NCBI RefSeq assembly: GCF_004027225.2
Contig: NC_044302.2
Location: 42,034,510-42,098,509 of the forward strand
DNA from: Strigops habroptila
Taxonomy: Eukaryota > Chordata > Aves > Psittaciformes > Psittacidae
DNA: 64,000 nt
Reading direction: 5' to 3'
In this document: piece after piece, positions 14,751 through 27,600 of the stretch
Layout: each line of letters opens with the position of its first letter
How positions within the stretch are numbered: the stretch's first letter is position 1
Made by a program: the position numbers and the translations under genes
The notes under the pieces: model-generated
What the model was told of the DNA's origin: nothing
What the model saw: only the letters and a program-made list of their open reading frames with translations
Databases searched by the model: none

Positions 14751-15274
14751 AGTCCTTGTCATCTGTTATCTTAATTAGGTATGCTTTTCACCATGAAGGT
14801 GTGATGGGTGGTGTTTGTGTTGCTTGGGTGTTTTCAGTGATATATTACATTCCATTAGGAAGTGAAGAGTTTGGCTTCAACAGCATGGAAAGAAATGGAG
14901 TGTAGCTTGCTGTTGCCTAGGTAGGGACCAGACCTCCAAGTGACAGAGGGTTGGAAAAGGGAATTTCCTAGAAAGTAGTGTGAAGAATCTACTGCTACTC
15001 AAAAAGTCAATCAGTTGGCTGATCACTGAGCCACGAACATGAGGATCTGCCTGTACAGACAGTGGGCAGGGGAAGAAATTGATATAAACCTTTCTATTTC
15101 TAGACTGTCTGATCTGATTGCTTAGAAATTTCCCAATTAATAACATGTTCTAACTTTAGTTCTATTAAAACTAAGCTTTTCTCACTTTAATTGATTTTTT
15201 TGGTCTTGTTTGAGGATCATCTTCTGGATGTCCAGCTGTAATGTATGTAATTGTAGGTATATTTCACCTTTCTT

Positions 15275-15710
15275 AAGATATGATGCCTAAAGTTGAGCAC
15301 AAAAATAATTTGAAGATATATCAGTGGAGCACAAGCAATTTCTCCCTGGGTCTCTCAAGTTAGACACCTGATCATATGTTTGCGTGAGCTTTTTGCCTTT
15401 CTTGCCATAATATAAGACTTTGGCATGTTCGATTTAGAAACCACCTTCCCCCAGAAGCCCTTCTTGCAGGGCTAAATGCTCCCATCATTTTTCACCCTGC
15501 ATTTGATTGCATTTGTTTGTCATTATTTGTCTAGAATTTCACATTTGTCATTGCTGAAAATTGAACTCAGTGTTTCCAGACCTTTTCTTTAATGTCTTAA
15601 AATTATCTGAACTCTATCCTTGTTCTCCATCACATCTAACCTAGGCAAGAATGGCATCAGGAAAAACCCATTAAATCTTTCATGTATGATTTTATATATT
15701 GCCTGAATTT
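15275..15710 (-). mobile_element. Ancient CR1-like fragment, opposite strand
   Basis: Resembles the reverse complement of an internal 3' CR1 region: GATGCCTAAAGTTGAGCACA, then GCATTTGATTGCATTTGTTT, then TTCACATTTGTCATTGCTGA. It is highly diverged and boundaries are approximate. It sits about 500 bases from the plus-strand fragment at 14345. Confidence 0.5.
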
Positions 15711-18700
15711 TACATTGATATCTCACAATAATAAAAACTTGTACCATTTGTAGTTCCATTGGTTGCAAATACAACTGATAGAAGGAGGGGAATGAGCACA
15801 GCAATTTTCTGTGGGAGTGACAAAAACATGAACTGCTGGAGGTACTCATCCCCCCAGAGAAATTGCTGTCATCTGTTTTCCACTCACTGATAATAATGGG
15901 GCTGTGAATTGGGTGGATAAAGATGGTTATAATCCTCCTAAAGTGTGAGGCCGCCTGTCTCTTGTCCTCACTGTACCCTTGCAATGATTCTATTTTACCC
16001 AGTTTTTCTGTCAGCCATCTAGAGGTTCCCAACAATATGTATCATCCCACCCCACAAATCACCAATTCCCCTTGCTTAGAATCCCTACTGCTCTGTCCCT
16101 GTTAGGAAATTTTGCCTACATGAATGGTTGAATCTGGGTCCTATAGCACCTACCTCTGTCCTCATTAGTGGAGCTGCAGTTAGTTAGGGGTGGGCACCTG
16201 GAATTTGGGGACTGCAGCATATCCTTCAAATTAGGACAGCAGTGCACTTGCAGCTGCAGAGAATGTCATTCTGGTTGCAAAACTTGAGGTCCTCAGTAAG
16301 CCCATTGGTGTCTCGTTTTACATTTCTTGGGTTAGCTCAGCAGCTCAGAGCTTTGCATGTCTTTCATCCATGCCTTTCTCCCAAGGCATGCATTCACTCT
16401 TGCACACGACATACTCTAAATTTAGATTAAGAATTTGACAATGCAGGTCTTTTGCTGGCCCCTGGTGTTTGTTTAAATGTGAAATCTACTGTTTTTCAAG
16501 CCATACACACTTATCTGCTCTATTTTGCTTGATTTTCTGCTGACTCATTTCCATCTAACTCAAAGCTATGACCAGAGAAATTACCTAAGTTCAGTGAAAC
16601 GGACACTACAGGGGTATTCAGCCTTTGCTTTGAGAAGATGTGGCTGGACAGACTTAATTATTTCCCTGGCTATGCAGGTGTTAAGCAGCAGGTGATTCTA
16701 ATGGCATGTCTCCAGAGAAGCACTGTCGAAGAGGCAAAATGGTTTTACTTCCAGCAACAGCATCAGACTGTACTTCCACGCCATGTACATGTTCTCACCA
16801 GATCATTTTTCTTTAAGGTTTCTCCATAAGAATTCTTGTACTGTAGAGAGCACTGAGCTCTGTACTTCTACTTTGGAGAGCAGATGCTGCCACAGCTGTA
16901 GGATTTATCTTTACAGTTCCAAAAAGAGAGAACTTCACTTACTTTTTAAAATAATTTTGATGTTAGACCACAAGCTTGACCAATTAGGAGCTTATTGTGA
17001 TAAAGGTCAGATAGAGAAATAATAAATTTCAGGTCCTGTTCAAAGAACACTCAAAATTTCATCCCAGTCACCTTTTCTGCTCAGTCAAAAGAGGTATTAC
17101 ATCCTTGCATCAAAAAGTCAATATTGTACCTTTGTGTGTAAACAACAGTTTCACAAGTATTTCGCTTTCAGCTGTGATTGTCAAGAAGGAAGTATATGGC
17201 AAACAGGATGCAATCAGCCAGTTCATAAGATGGGCAAGACTGTCTCACCGGAAGGGTTACAGTGAGGTGAATTTCTTGTTGTTGCTAAAACTTTGTCCAA
17301 ATATATTTATGTATGCTTAGTTTTGGGCTTTGGCAGGAAGCTTTAATGTAGAAACAGCATGCCCTTCCGTCCTCTGTGTGTTTGAAAGCTCTTTTGGTGT
17401 GAGTCATCAGAATCCTGTGGTTTGTGTATCCTGAGAGGAGAAGGGCTCTCTGTGATTATCAGACACCATGAAAAAGTAGCAGTTTGAAAATAAGATGATA
17501 AGGAAGTTCATTATTTCATAGGAAATTATTGATGATGGCTTTTTTTTCTTCTCCCATAGATTTGCTGTTTTGTGTGGAGGTCTTGTGAGTGTACAGGGTC
17601 CTCTGTGGTTTTGCTTCACAGGCATGTATCCTTCTTTGGAAGTGCCACTGGCTGCTAGGAGGGGGCTTTCCTTATGAGCTGATTTAGAAAGTAAGACTCC
17701 TTGAAACAAGGGAGTCATGCTGAATGGTTGGTTGCCCATGTGCTGCACTGATGTGCAGACCTGTGCCACTAAGGGATACTGTTCGGTAGCTGTCAAGGTG
17801 CATCTTACCTCACAAGACATGATGGGAAGATGTCCATTGTTAAAGACTTTCTATTAGCGTCCCAGTGACACATAAGTGAATTAAAGATATACGTTTCCCC
17901 AGAGTGATAGAGATTTCCTGTGGTGCTTTCTCAAGATGGTTATCAGCAATTGCCATTGATTTATTTGTCTTGATACCCTGCTGGAACCAGGTCATTAATG
18001 GTCCTGTCATTGTGTCAGAGTGTTGTGACAGATCATGTTAACAAAACAGGCAAATGGGATGCAGAATGAAACCTATTTTTTTAAAAATCTCCTGTTATGT
18101 CCAGAGTGAAGCTATCACTATGTGGGATCTTCAGCATTTTACAAAACTATTTCACAAAAGAGCGTTAGGAGAATGCTCTCTCTGACATATTTGGGGTGTA
18201 TTTGCCTAAGCGGCTGCTCATTGAGGGAACAGAAATGCTGTTTGAGAAGTCTCTTCTTCCTGGGAATGAAAAAAAAAAAGAAAAAGATAAAAAAAGGCAT
18301 AAAATAACTTCATGGAATTAATTATTGCTAACTAGTCGAGCAAGCCCATAAAACTGGACTATACGTTGGAGAACTGTGGTATGTGAGTTTATTTAGCAAA
18401 ATTTAACAGTCCTGTAACCTTCTCAATTATCTTTCATCCCACAGAAACAGACCTTCTAAAAATTTAGAAAATCCGAATTCTAGGAAGCGCCTGGAACACC
18501 GGGACTTGTGTAATATTTGAAGGATGAGTTACAGTCTGAAGCTGATGTTCTTATGATCCTTTTACTGTGTTTAAAAGGATTCTTTATAGATAGCAAGCAA
18601 GTTGCTATTTCACTATAGAATGTGTGCTTGCACCCTCTTCTCCCCTACCCAAGCACATAGTCACACTGGCATTAATAAAAACTTTGTGAAGGACCTGACA

Positions 18701-21700
18701 AATGGAACAGTGTTGCATGGTATGGACCACACAACCAGTCTGTTGTGTCTTGTAAGAAACACCTATACCGGAATTCAGAGCAACATAACTAAGTCCATGA
18801 CATTTAAGCTTGGATCAAATCTATAGTGTGCTATATTATTTAAGTAGGAGTCTCTTAGCATATGAATAAGACCAATACTCTACCCAGTGTAGTAAAGTGT
18901 GTTGTAGTTTGAAATAACTGCGGTTTTTTGCGTGCTGTGCCTTAGAAGATGCTTATTCTCCACATAACCTTTATCTTGATAGTCACTTTATCAATAAGAA
19001 TGCACATCACTTCTAGAAAATATGATTAGAGATTCTACTGATCTAAGAAAGAAGAGAGGATTATACAAGACTGCGAAGTCTTTTTATAATGGCCATAGGC
19101 CATAGGATATAAATGAGGTCAGTCTCAAATAAAGCAAAATATAACTTATGTGTACATCTGGGTGATATCCAAAGTCTTTGGTTAAATAGAATTACAGTGA
19201 AGAAGAGACTTGCAGCCAACAAAATACTAGTAATAACATAGTTAAGTATAGTTGGTGAAATTCTTCTCTGCTGAGGTAAAAATGGCAGACTACCCTTTGA
19301 TTTTCATTTGGGCAGTGTTTCCCTTCAATTCTGAACCCAGCAATTTAGGGAAGAGAAACATAAAAGATAGTTAATTTGGAAAAAGAAGAAAATTTGTATG
19401 AAGCATTACCCAGGAGGATGAAGTTGAACTCTGTTTAACCCAGGATCTTGTGTAATTGGGATCCATTACAGAGGACCGTACAGATTTCTACTTCCCATAA
19501 ACGTCCCAAGGCATGCACAGAAGAGTGTTCACGTGCTGTGTTAGAGTCTTCTTCAGTAACATTAGCAGTGGTTTAGTTGTTCATTGTTCTTCTAAAAATA
19601 CAAGTCTTGCTTTAGCAATCTTATAAACAATTTGGAAATACTGTGCCATTGTTAATCACCTGTGTCACATGCATTGGTCAGGAATTTGACATGAGGTGGT
19701 TTGCAATCTATGTTACATTTTGGAGAAATTTGAAGTTACAAGCAAAATGACAGCCCTAGAAAATGAAGGCCTTTGTTATGGGTGTAAAGGACTGTGGTTG
19801 ATCTTGTCATATTTTATTGCCATGTAATTCATTCTGAATCACAAAACACAGAGTTCCTTCTTATTTTGCGCAAAGTATTTTCCCACATTCTCTTTCTAGT
19901 ATTGAGTGAAGTCAGGAGAAAAGCACAACTGATATTTTCTTCACTACATGGAACTTGTTTCATTGTAGAAAATGAAAGAACAGAATGACTCAGAAGAATT
20001 AGAAAACCTGTTTGTGGGCTGATCCGAGTGAGGAGACATTTGATTCAAATTCAGGAAGCATCAGATCAAGTCATGATGTTTTATCTAAACTAGTCTCCTT
20101 ATTGAAAGCCTCAAAGATTAGTGAGAACTACTCCTCATCTGGTCCCTCCAAAACAGCTGACACATATTGGTGGGGTTCTTTTCTGTACCCACCTCTACCA
20201 TATATTTTTAAGACTTCTCGTTTCACTTGGAAATATCTGTGGAGGATGTACTTCTGTAAATTTTCTCCCAGTGAAAAATCTCACAAGGCAAGTTACAGAC
20301 ATCAAGCTTCTTGCTGAAATTGGGAAAATGAGATTTGACTCCAAGCTCTTTCTTTAGTTATAAGCAAGGTGACATAAGGTGCAAAAGGTGCCCATAGTGA
20401 ATGGCATGATTGCACAGGCCTTCTGTTGGCTGATAAGATGATGCAACCCACCATATAGAGGTTTATTGTTAGCAGTGCTACCAATTGCCAGCAGATGCAA
20501 AGCTTCTGGAGAAGTCTTTATAGGTGTTTAGAAGGACAGTACATTTTTTGGTAGTTGTGATATGCTCACTTTTATGTATACCATTTTGTGATCCTGTAAC
20601 ATACTAAGTGTCATTTCTTTTGGAGTATTTCCTTCATAATGAGATTCCGGTTACCAATAAAGGTGTTTTTCACAACAGAGATTGTGAGTGTTGCTTAAAA
20701 GCTAAATTTCATATTTTTTAAACATAAACAGCATGTAGGAATAAGTAAATCCCACTAATTTTGAAAGATTCTCAACCAGTGCAAAAATATGTGTCTTTTT
20801 TTTTTTTTCCCCTGGCCCTTCACTTCATTATCTGTGCTGGTAGCTCAGACATCTGACAGAATGCAGCTAGTGCTACCTTAGCTTCAGCCTTCCCAAAGCA
20901 CCAGCCTTTCTCAGTAAAAAGCCATCTTCAACCTGTTAATTTGTGTGCTGGGCAGGGCTTACTGTTCAATGCTGCTTGCAACATGCAATGCGCAGGGAGA
21001 CGAGCAGAGACAGCACCATGTACACTCTGTAAGATCATGGAAAGGAAGAAAGGAAATTCAGCAAAGTGCAAACTGAGTGTAAAATGAGAAGCCAAGACAA
21101 CACAGTTGTTATGAAGGAAAGTAAACAGTTAAGTTCCTACTTTACCCTGGGTGTCTGAGTGAAAATCAGTTTACTTTATGATTAAGAATGTTCCTTTCAG
21201 GTGTTTGAGAGAGGAATGTGAAATTCAGCAGTAGAAAGATGAATCAGAGTCTGTTGCGGTTAGTTTGTAAATTCCCACTGCATAGTGTAAGATAACAATA
21301 CCCCAAGACCCGAATTCCTCCACGTTGAGGAGGCCCAACAACAACATCAAGGCAAGCTTATTTCTGCACGTACGGATGTAAATGCCTTGAAATTATGGAT
21401 CAATTTCCTTGTAAAGAATGAGATACAAGGTTATGGGAGAGTAAACGAATCACAGAGAAACAAATGTAGTCTGGTGACTATGAAAGTGGATGATCATGGG
21501 CTGCTTGGTAAACAGCAGTAGATTTTTGTGGAAAATAATTCTTGTGAGAAAAACCATGAAAGGTATTTAAGAGAAGGATTTGAAGTGTATAAAGATGATA
21601 CTAATTAGATCAGTCACTTGGCTTAAAAATGCAGGGCATGTGTCCTTTAAATGTATGAACTTCTAACATTCACGATGACAGTATTAATGTTGTGTTAGTT

Positions 21701-23242
21701 GGTGCAACAGATGACTAAATAAACTTTAGCAGGTTTAAAATCTTATCACTAATTTAGGTGTTAGTGACCACAATCCCTGGAAGCTTGGAAAATGTAGATG
21801 ACTTTCATGTAGATAAGTTCAGCACAGACACACTCAAGTGAAAAGAACATAAAAGAAATACTTCATTAAAGAAATTTTCAGGAGGGCAGTACAAAAAAGA
21901 AGGTTGCCAAATACTGGAAAACTACGTTCAGTGTGTTAGATTAATAACTATTTATTGTCTTCTTTTGTGTCAGCCTAAAACTGTATAACTTTATCTTTTT
22001 TTGTTGTGTTGTGAAGCACTAAATTTTGCAGTATAAAAAAGAGCCTTGCTTCAATAAACATTAAACCTTTAATGTTTTTTAATCTCTTTGTCCTCAAATT
22101 TTACTGTTGATTCTGCCTCAGTCTCCCCATTTTCGGTCACTCCAAGCCCTCCCGAAGAAAAGATGGAAGACTTGACAGTTGCTAAAGTGAGAACCAGATG
22201 TCACTTTGTCCTGTCCTCTAGCACTGAGGCTGCAAGTTGCTTGTATATTTTTACCTGAAAGTTATTAGAAACCGGGGGTTGCATCTCTGAGCAGCCTAAG
22301 TGTGAAGGGGGCAGTTTTCCATGTATTTCACACCTCACTCAAGTCCAGAAATGAGACATGTCTACTTTCCTAGGGGATCCTGATTCAAAGCTGTTCTCAA
22401 ACCGCACTGGTACATGTGCCGTTGCACAAAAGGGCATGTACGAGGACAGAGAGGGAAAGGGACATGATGAGTTGTTGCCTTCAGACAGAGTAAGAAGGCA
22501 TATCCTTCTTCTATAAGTTTCTCTACATTTTATTCCAAATCTGTTTACTGTAGGGTAAGAAAATAGTCATTGCATTGGGGCTGAGACACAGTTATGACTA
22601 GCCAGGTATGTACTCTTTATTTTCCACTAGAACTGTTTTGAAGATGCATTTTCACTAAAATGGTGGACGCACTAGAAAAATAAGATACTGCAATATTCCA
22701 ATGTTCATGACTGAAATGTTGTGTCATCTGTCTTTGACCTGTGTTTGGTGTGGGCTGTGCTGGGCAAAACACACTGAACTCTTTCTCACGCGTCACATTT
22801 GTTTTGCTATTGGCAGCATTTACTGGCCCAAGTCCTCAAATAGCTATATAACAAATAGTCTTTTGTACAATGCCATACTTTGCTTTATCACCTGTTCTTG
22901 TGTTCATGCCAGCTTGTCTGAAACATATAGGGGTTTTTATTGCTCTTATCAGATACTGTCTGCCTGGCAGCAGTATGAGGCAACAACATCTCTTCCTCTT
23001 ACGCAGCAACATTTTAACCTGCTCAGTAAGGGAAAAGACAATGTTTGCTTGAAATGCAGATGCATGTGGAGTGGCTGAGGCTGTGTGACAGCTCTGTAGG
23101 ATTTCAGTGGCAACCTGAACTGCATTCAGTGAGTTCTGAAGTGCATCCAGAACTCGCAGCACTGGAATGCATGATGCAGGGAGATGCAGCAAAATTAGTT
23201 ATCACCTCTTCAGGACACGGATTCCCAAGTTTGGGTTTGACC

Positions 23243-23309
23243 AAAAAAAAAAAAAAAAGAAAATCAGTTGTAACTAGATATTCCAGGCTATTCCAGGTTA
23301 TTCCAGGCT
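23243..23309 (+). repeat. A16 tract and 10-bp tandem repeat
   Basis: Sixteen A (23243-23258) followed 21 bases later by three 10-base units ATTCCAGGCT, ATTCCAGGTT, ATTCCAGGCT (23280-23309). Likely a minisatellite seed or a repeat tail. Copy number may vary between individuals. Confidence 0.75.
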
Positions 23310-24524
23310 AGGGCTGGGTGATTGATTCACCTTTGTCATGCTGACTGAATGGGAGGAACTGCTGACTGAAAAAGGTCTAGAAATTAACTAAAGTCTGGCT
23401 GAAACAGAACTACTTCCTGCAAACCAAACCAAGAACTGTCCCCAGATTTATTTGGTTCTCCCTTAAACCAAACATTTTGCATACCCCTCACTAACACCTC
23501 TTGTTATTGCTACATTAATTAACCCAATTCCTCTTTTTTTTAACTTCTTCTTAAATTAGGTTCCATTACAAATAAAAAAAAAACCAAAACCCAAACATTT
23601 TCAAACCTGAAAGTGTTCTGTTTTGAAAAAGGGGAAAAAATGTGGGCCTTTTCCAAATGGAATACATGCTGGAAAGCAATTTGTTGTGAAGTTTTAAAAA
23701 TTCTCCTTTGCTTTTTTGTTTTTTTAAGATACATTTTTATTTTGATCATGATTGGTGAATAGCTTTTCTCCCTGTGTTACTTCTTTCTCCAGTGAAGTGA
23801 CAATTTATTTGAATGTTTTGTCCAGCTGTGTTCCAGCCACTTGCTTGCCACTTGCAGAGCTGAAAGACACTTGAGTGTTATCTGCGGTTCCTTGTTCCTT
23901 GGATGTCATGAAGAACAAGAAACAAGAAATCATCTTAGTTATTACTAAATTCCTGCAAAAGCTTAGCCTAAGCATATCCACTGAACCACTCCTACTTGTA
24001 TGTACCATTCCCAGCTTGATCGTTACTATTCCTGCTGCACAGTGCTTTAGAAGATGCTCAGGCAGTCTGTTGATCTTTAGGGAAACCCCTAGATTTCCTT
24101 TCCTATTATTCATGGGGATTTCCCAGTCTGCTGCAGAAAAACAAGGATCAAAGTGTTTTACATGCTGTCGGATGTCTCCTACTCCTTCATCATACTTAAA
24201 AGCTTAAGGAAGTGAGTGACCATAAATAGAATTATTGAAACAATAGAAGTGGGAGGAACACAAGCATATTATACGAACTGTTTTACTAGGATAGCATTTA
24301 TAAGACAGCTTAAGGCTGTAGTTTTTACTATACAACAGGGAGTACCGGAAAACAAAAGAAAGTGAATCTGTAGTTTTATAACTGTACTTCTTTTAGCAAG
24401 ATAATTGGGAGGCAGAGAATAACATGAGATGTCTTTAACCAAAATGAATTAGAGATAGGTGTGAGTATGCTGTTTGAGATCTATCTCTGTGATTAGCCTG
24501 TTTAAGCACAAAGAGTTCAACAAC

Positions 24525-24605
24525 ATACCCAATCCCTGGAAATACTCAACGCCAGGCTGGATGGGGCTTTGAGCAACCTGGTCTAGTGGAAGATTCCCCA
24601 AAATG
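24525..24605 (+). mobile_element. Short CR1 fragment
   Basis: CCAGGCTGGATGGGGCTTTG followed by AGCAACCTGGTCTAGTGGAA is the typical CR1 3' region upstream of the terminal repeats. The true 3' tail is missing, so it is truncated at both ends. Confidence 0.65.
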
Positions 24606-27600
24606 TAGTAGAAAAGAATGCCATACTCAGAGAAGATTATTTTCACATGCTGTGGGTAATTGCTAGTTTGTTTTCCAACAACATCTATGTTAGAAATGCT
24701 GAGTTCCAATCATTGCCAAAACCAAAAGTGTATCTGTCTTAGAAATACTAGGGTGGAAAAGGAAATCGGCATAAACTTTACCAAAACATATCTTGCATAC
24801 CATTAACCAGTCCATGATATTTCTGGATTTCAAATTAATTACCTATTCAACCTATATTTGAGACAAGTATTAGTTACAGTAAAAGTAAATTAACATTTAA
24901 ATTAATAAATGCATCGGTGTTTTTACAATCCAGTAGGGATGGGAACACTTTCAGGCAAAATGCAGGTGTACAACTTATTTGCATATGCTTTTAGAACAAA
25001 AGTGATATAATGATGAAAGGAGAAGTCCATTTGCCATCAAAGTATGATGTGAATGGGACTGACCACAACTCCAAAAATAAGCATATGTATAGTACTACGC
25101 TGGTTTTACTCCCTGCTTCAAACTTGGCCTTTTTTCAATGAATCTCATAGTATTTTGATATCAAGTTAAAAAACAATAAATCTTGCATAAATACGTAATT
25201 GATCATAACCATTATGTTTCAGTTTTTCAGCAGTGTAAGGATGCTCTCCATTTGAGAACTGTACAAAACCTCACTTGTTTGACCTTGAATAACACATACA
25301 TGTCAATAATCATACATAAATTTTAAAACATGAGGGATTTGAAAATAGAGGAAAGATAGCAACTTTGACTTTAGATGAAAATCTGTCTTCATAATGGCTG
25401 GGATTCACTGCAGCCTGCTTGAAATATGTATAATTAAATGTTAGAAAAGAAATGCTTACATGTTTAGGATTAAAAATAGCAAATATTAAATGACTGAGGT
25501 TTTGGCATATTTTGACAATAATGGGCCAACTTAACCTTAACAAGTCAGACTTGAATGGAGTTAATAATATGATAAGCTTTTTTCTCTTATGTTTGAGTCC
25601 CAAGTTCTATATGTTTAAGTAAGAAAAGATTAAAGTTCTGTGCTCAAGTATTAGTGGAATTATACAGGAGCTAATTATATATATCTAGGGAATGTGAGGG
25701 CTTAAAATAATGCCAATTTATGATTTATTTAATCTAGCTGCAAAGAATTCTTGTTCATACATTTTTCATTGACTTTCCTATTTGGGTTGGTATTGTCTTC
25801 TCCTATGTGCAACAGTACTGTCTCCTGATGCACCTCTATCAACAAATGAAATAAACCCACAGAAAGTATGAATTATGGTGTGATTTTGAGCCTTTCTGTG
25901 CCTTTGTACAAGACTGCTTGGGTCAAAGATGTCTAAGAAATCAAACTACATAGCATATTTCCAGGCTGCAGAGAGATACTGGAACGAGTTACCTCAAGGG
26001 CTTCTATCCAGAAATGCCACAGAAGCAGAGGGCTCCCTGCTTTGCCTCATTTCCCTTCCTAACTGAGTTATTTAGATCCTCAGCCGCCTGTGCTAATACA
26101 GTAATGATGCTGTAGGACTGCCTCTTCCAGGTGGCACCCTCTGAGGTCAGTGTAGTGAACAGCAGTGATATTGCCAGATTTGTTATCTGCTGTGAGGGGG
26201 ACTACAGCTGGGAAAACGCCTCGATCTTGCTCTAATGGTGGTTGCTCTGTACACAAATGCACATATTACATATATAGCTTGTTTGAGACTTATCTGTGAA
26301 ATATCATATGTTCATATGTTGTTCTAATGTGTAGTCTTCAGAAATTATGGAAACAAACCTCCTCACTTCTTTTTGCCTAAATCATACAAACAAAGGGGAG
26401 AAAAAAATCTTATCCTTAAACCAAAGGCTTCATCAAGACCAGTCTGGACAGTAAGCACAAAGCTTAGCAAAGCAAAGCTGTTGAAGCCTGGCAGCTGCCT
26501 GATTTACCAAGAGGTGAGCACTAAAATTGTCATAGCATTGTACCTAGTTTCCTGGAAAGATGGGTTCCAGGATGTGTTATTTATCAATATTCAGGTTGTT
26601 ACTCTTTGTCCCAATGAACAATGTAGTAACAGATTTGGTAACTCCTCCTGCCACCTTTCTACCTGTCCCACAGTGGTGGGACAGTGGTTTATGGGGCTGG
26701 GTCACATCATGCGTTTTCCAAATGCCAGCACTAGTTGGTGTCCCTAAACCTCCCAAAAAAACATTCAGCCTGGTCTCAGCTTGGAAATCCCAGAAATGGT
26801 TAAAAGAGTGGAGTGACGTGATGTGATTATGCGTGTGTGTCTGCATCTGTGTGTTTTAATCCCCACGCGTTATTTATGTGCTTAGCTAATGACATACAAA
26901 ACTATTTTCTCCGTTAGTCCCTGGTAATAATTATGCAGGCACATGCCTTTCCTTTCCTGTTTTCTCCAAACACCCACACGGAACTGGAGGACAGTTGATC
27001 TGAGGGCACGTTGATGATATTTCCATGAGACAGGACAGATGTTAGTTGTGCTGGTTCCAATCAAGAGAGTACTCTCTGTGCAAGGGGCTCTCCTAATGCA
27101 AGTTGCCTCCTTGAATTGCATGGCAGGGTTTGTGTGCATGTATCTTTGCCAGACTGGGACCTGCATTTCCAGAAATGTCTCTCCAATACAATGTTTTCTG
27201 CACACCATGCTGAATCTCATGCCAATACACACTTAAGGCTTGATTCTCTCGTACCTGAGAAAAACATGTGTAACTTCATTTGTGAGAGAAAAATCTGCAG
27301 GCATGCTGGTGTCTGAAAATTAGATATGAAGGATTTTTCACCCTGGTTTTATAGTGCTTAGGGTGTTATGGCTTTTGTTGTGGGGGTTTCTTTTGGCATT
27401 CAGCAAGCAGCATGGAAATTGCAGGAAGACATGAGGTTGCAGTGTAGATTAATGAGAAATAGACACTTAGCTTGCACTCTTGTTGCATCTTTCCTTAGAG
27501 CACAGCATCTTTTAAAGAGGAGCCAGTACAATCCTAAGTGCTTGCAAAAATCCATTCTCTGTAACTCAAGGCACTCACCTGGTCCAGCCAGTAAAATCAG

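Noticed and set aside
15589..16035. 148-codon open frame on the minus strand
   Set aside because: It overlaps an ancient CR1 remnant and shows no domain. Likely chance readthrough of repeat-derived DNA.
16328..16400. tRNA-like stretch with a D-arm-like GCTCAGCAGCTCAGAGC
   Set aside because: The putative anticodon stem has a 9-base loop and there is no GTTCGAA-type T-arm box, so it is not a tRNA gene.
22701..23192. Overlapping 125- and 118-codon frames on opposite strands
   Set aside because: Neither resembles a known protein, and both cannot be real. No exon signals.
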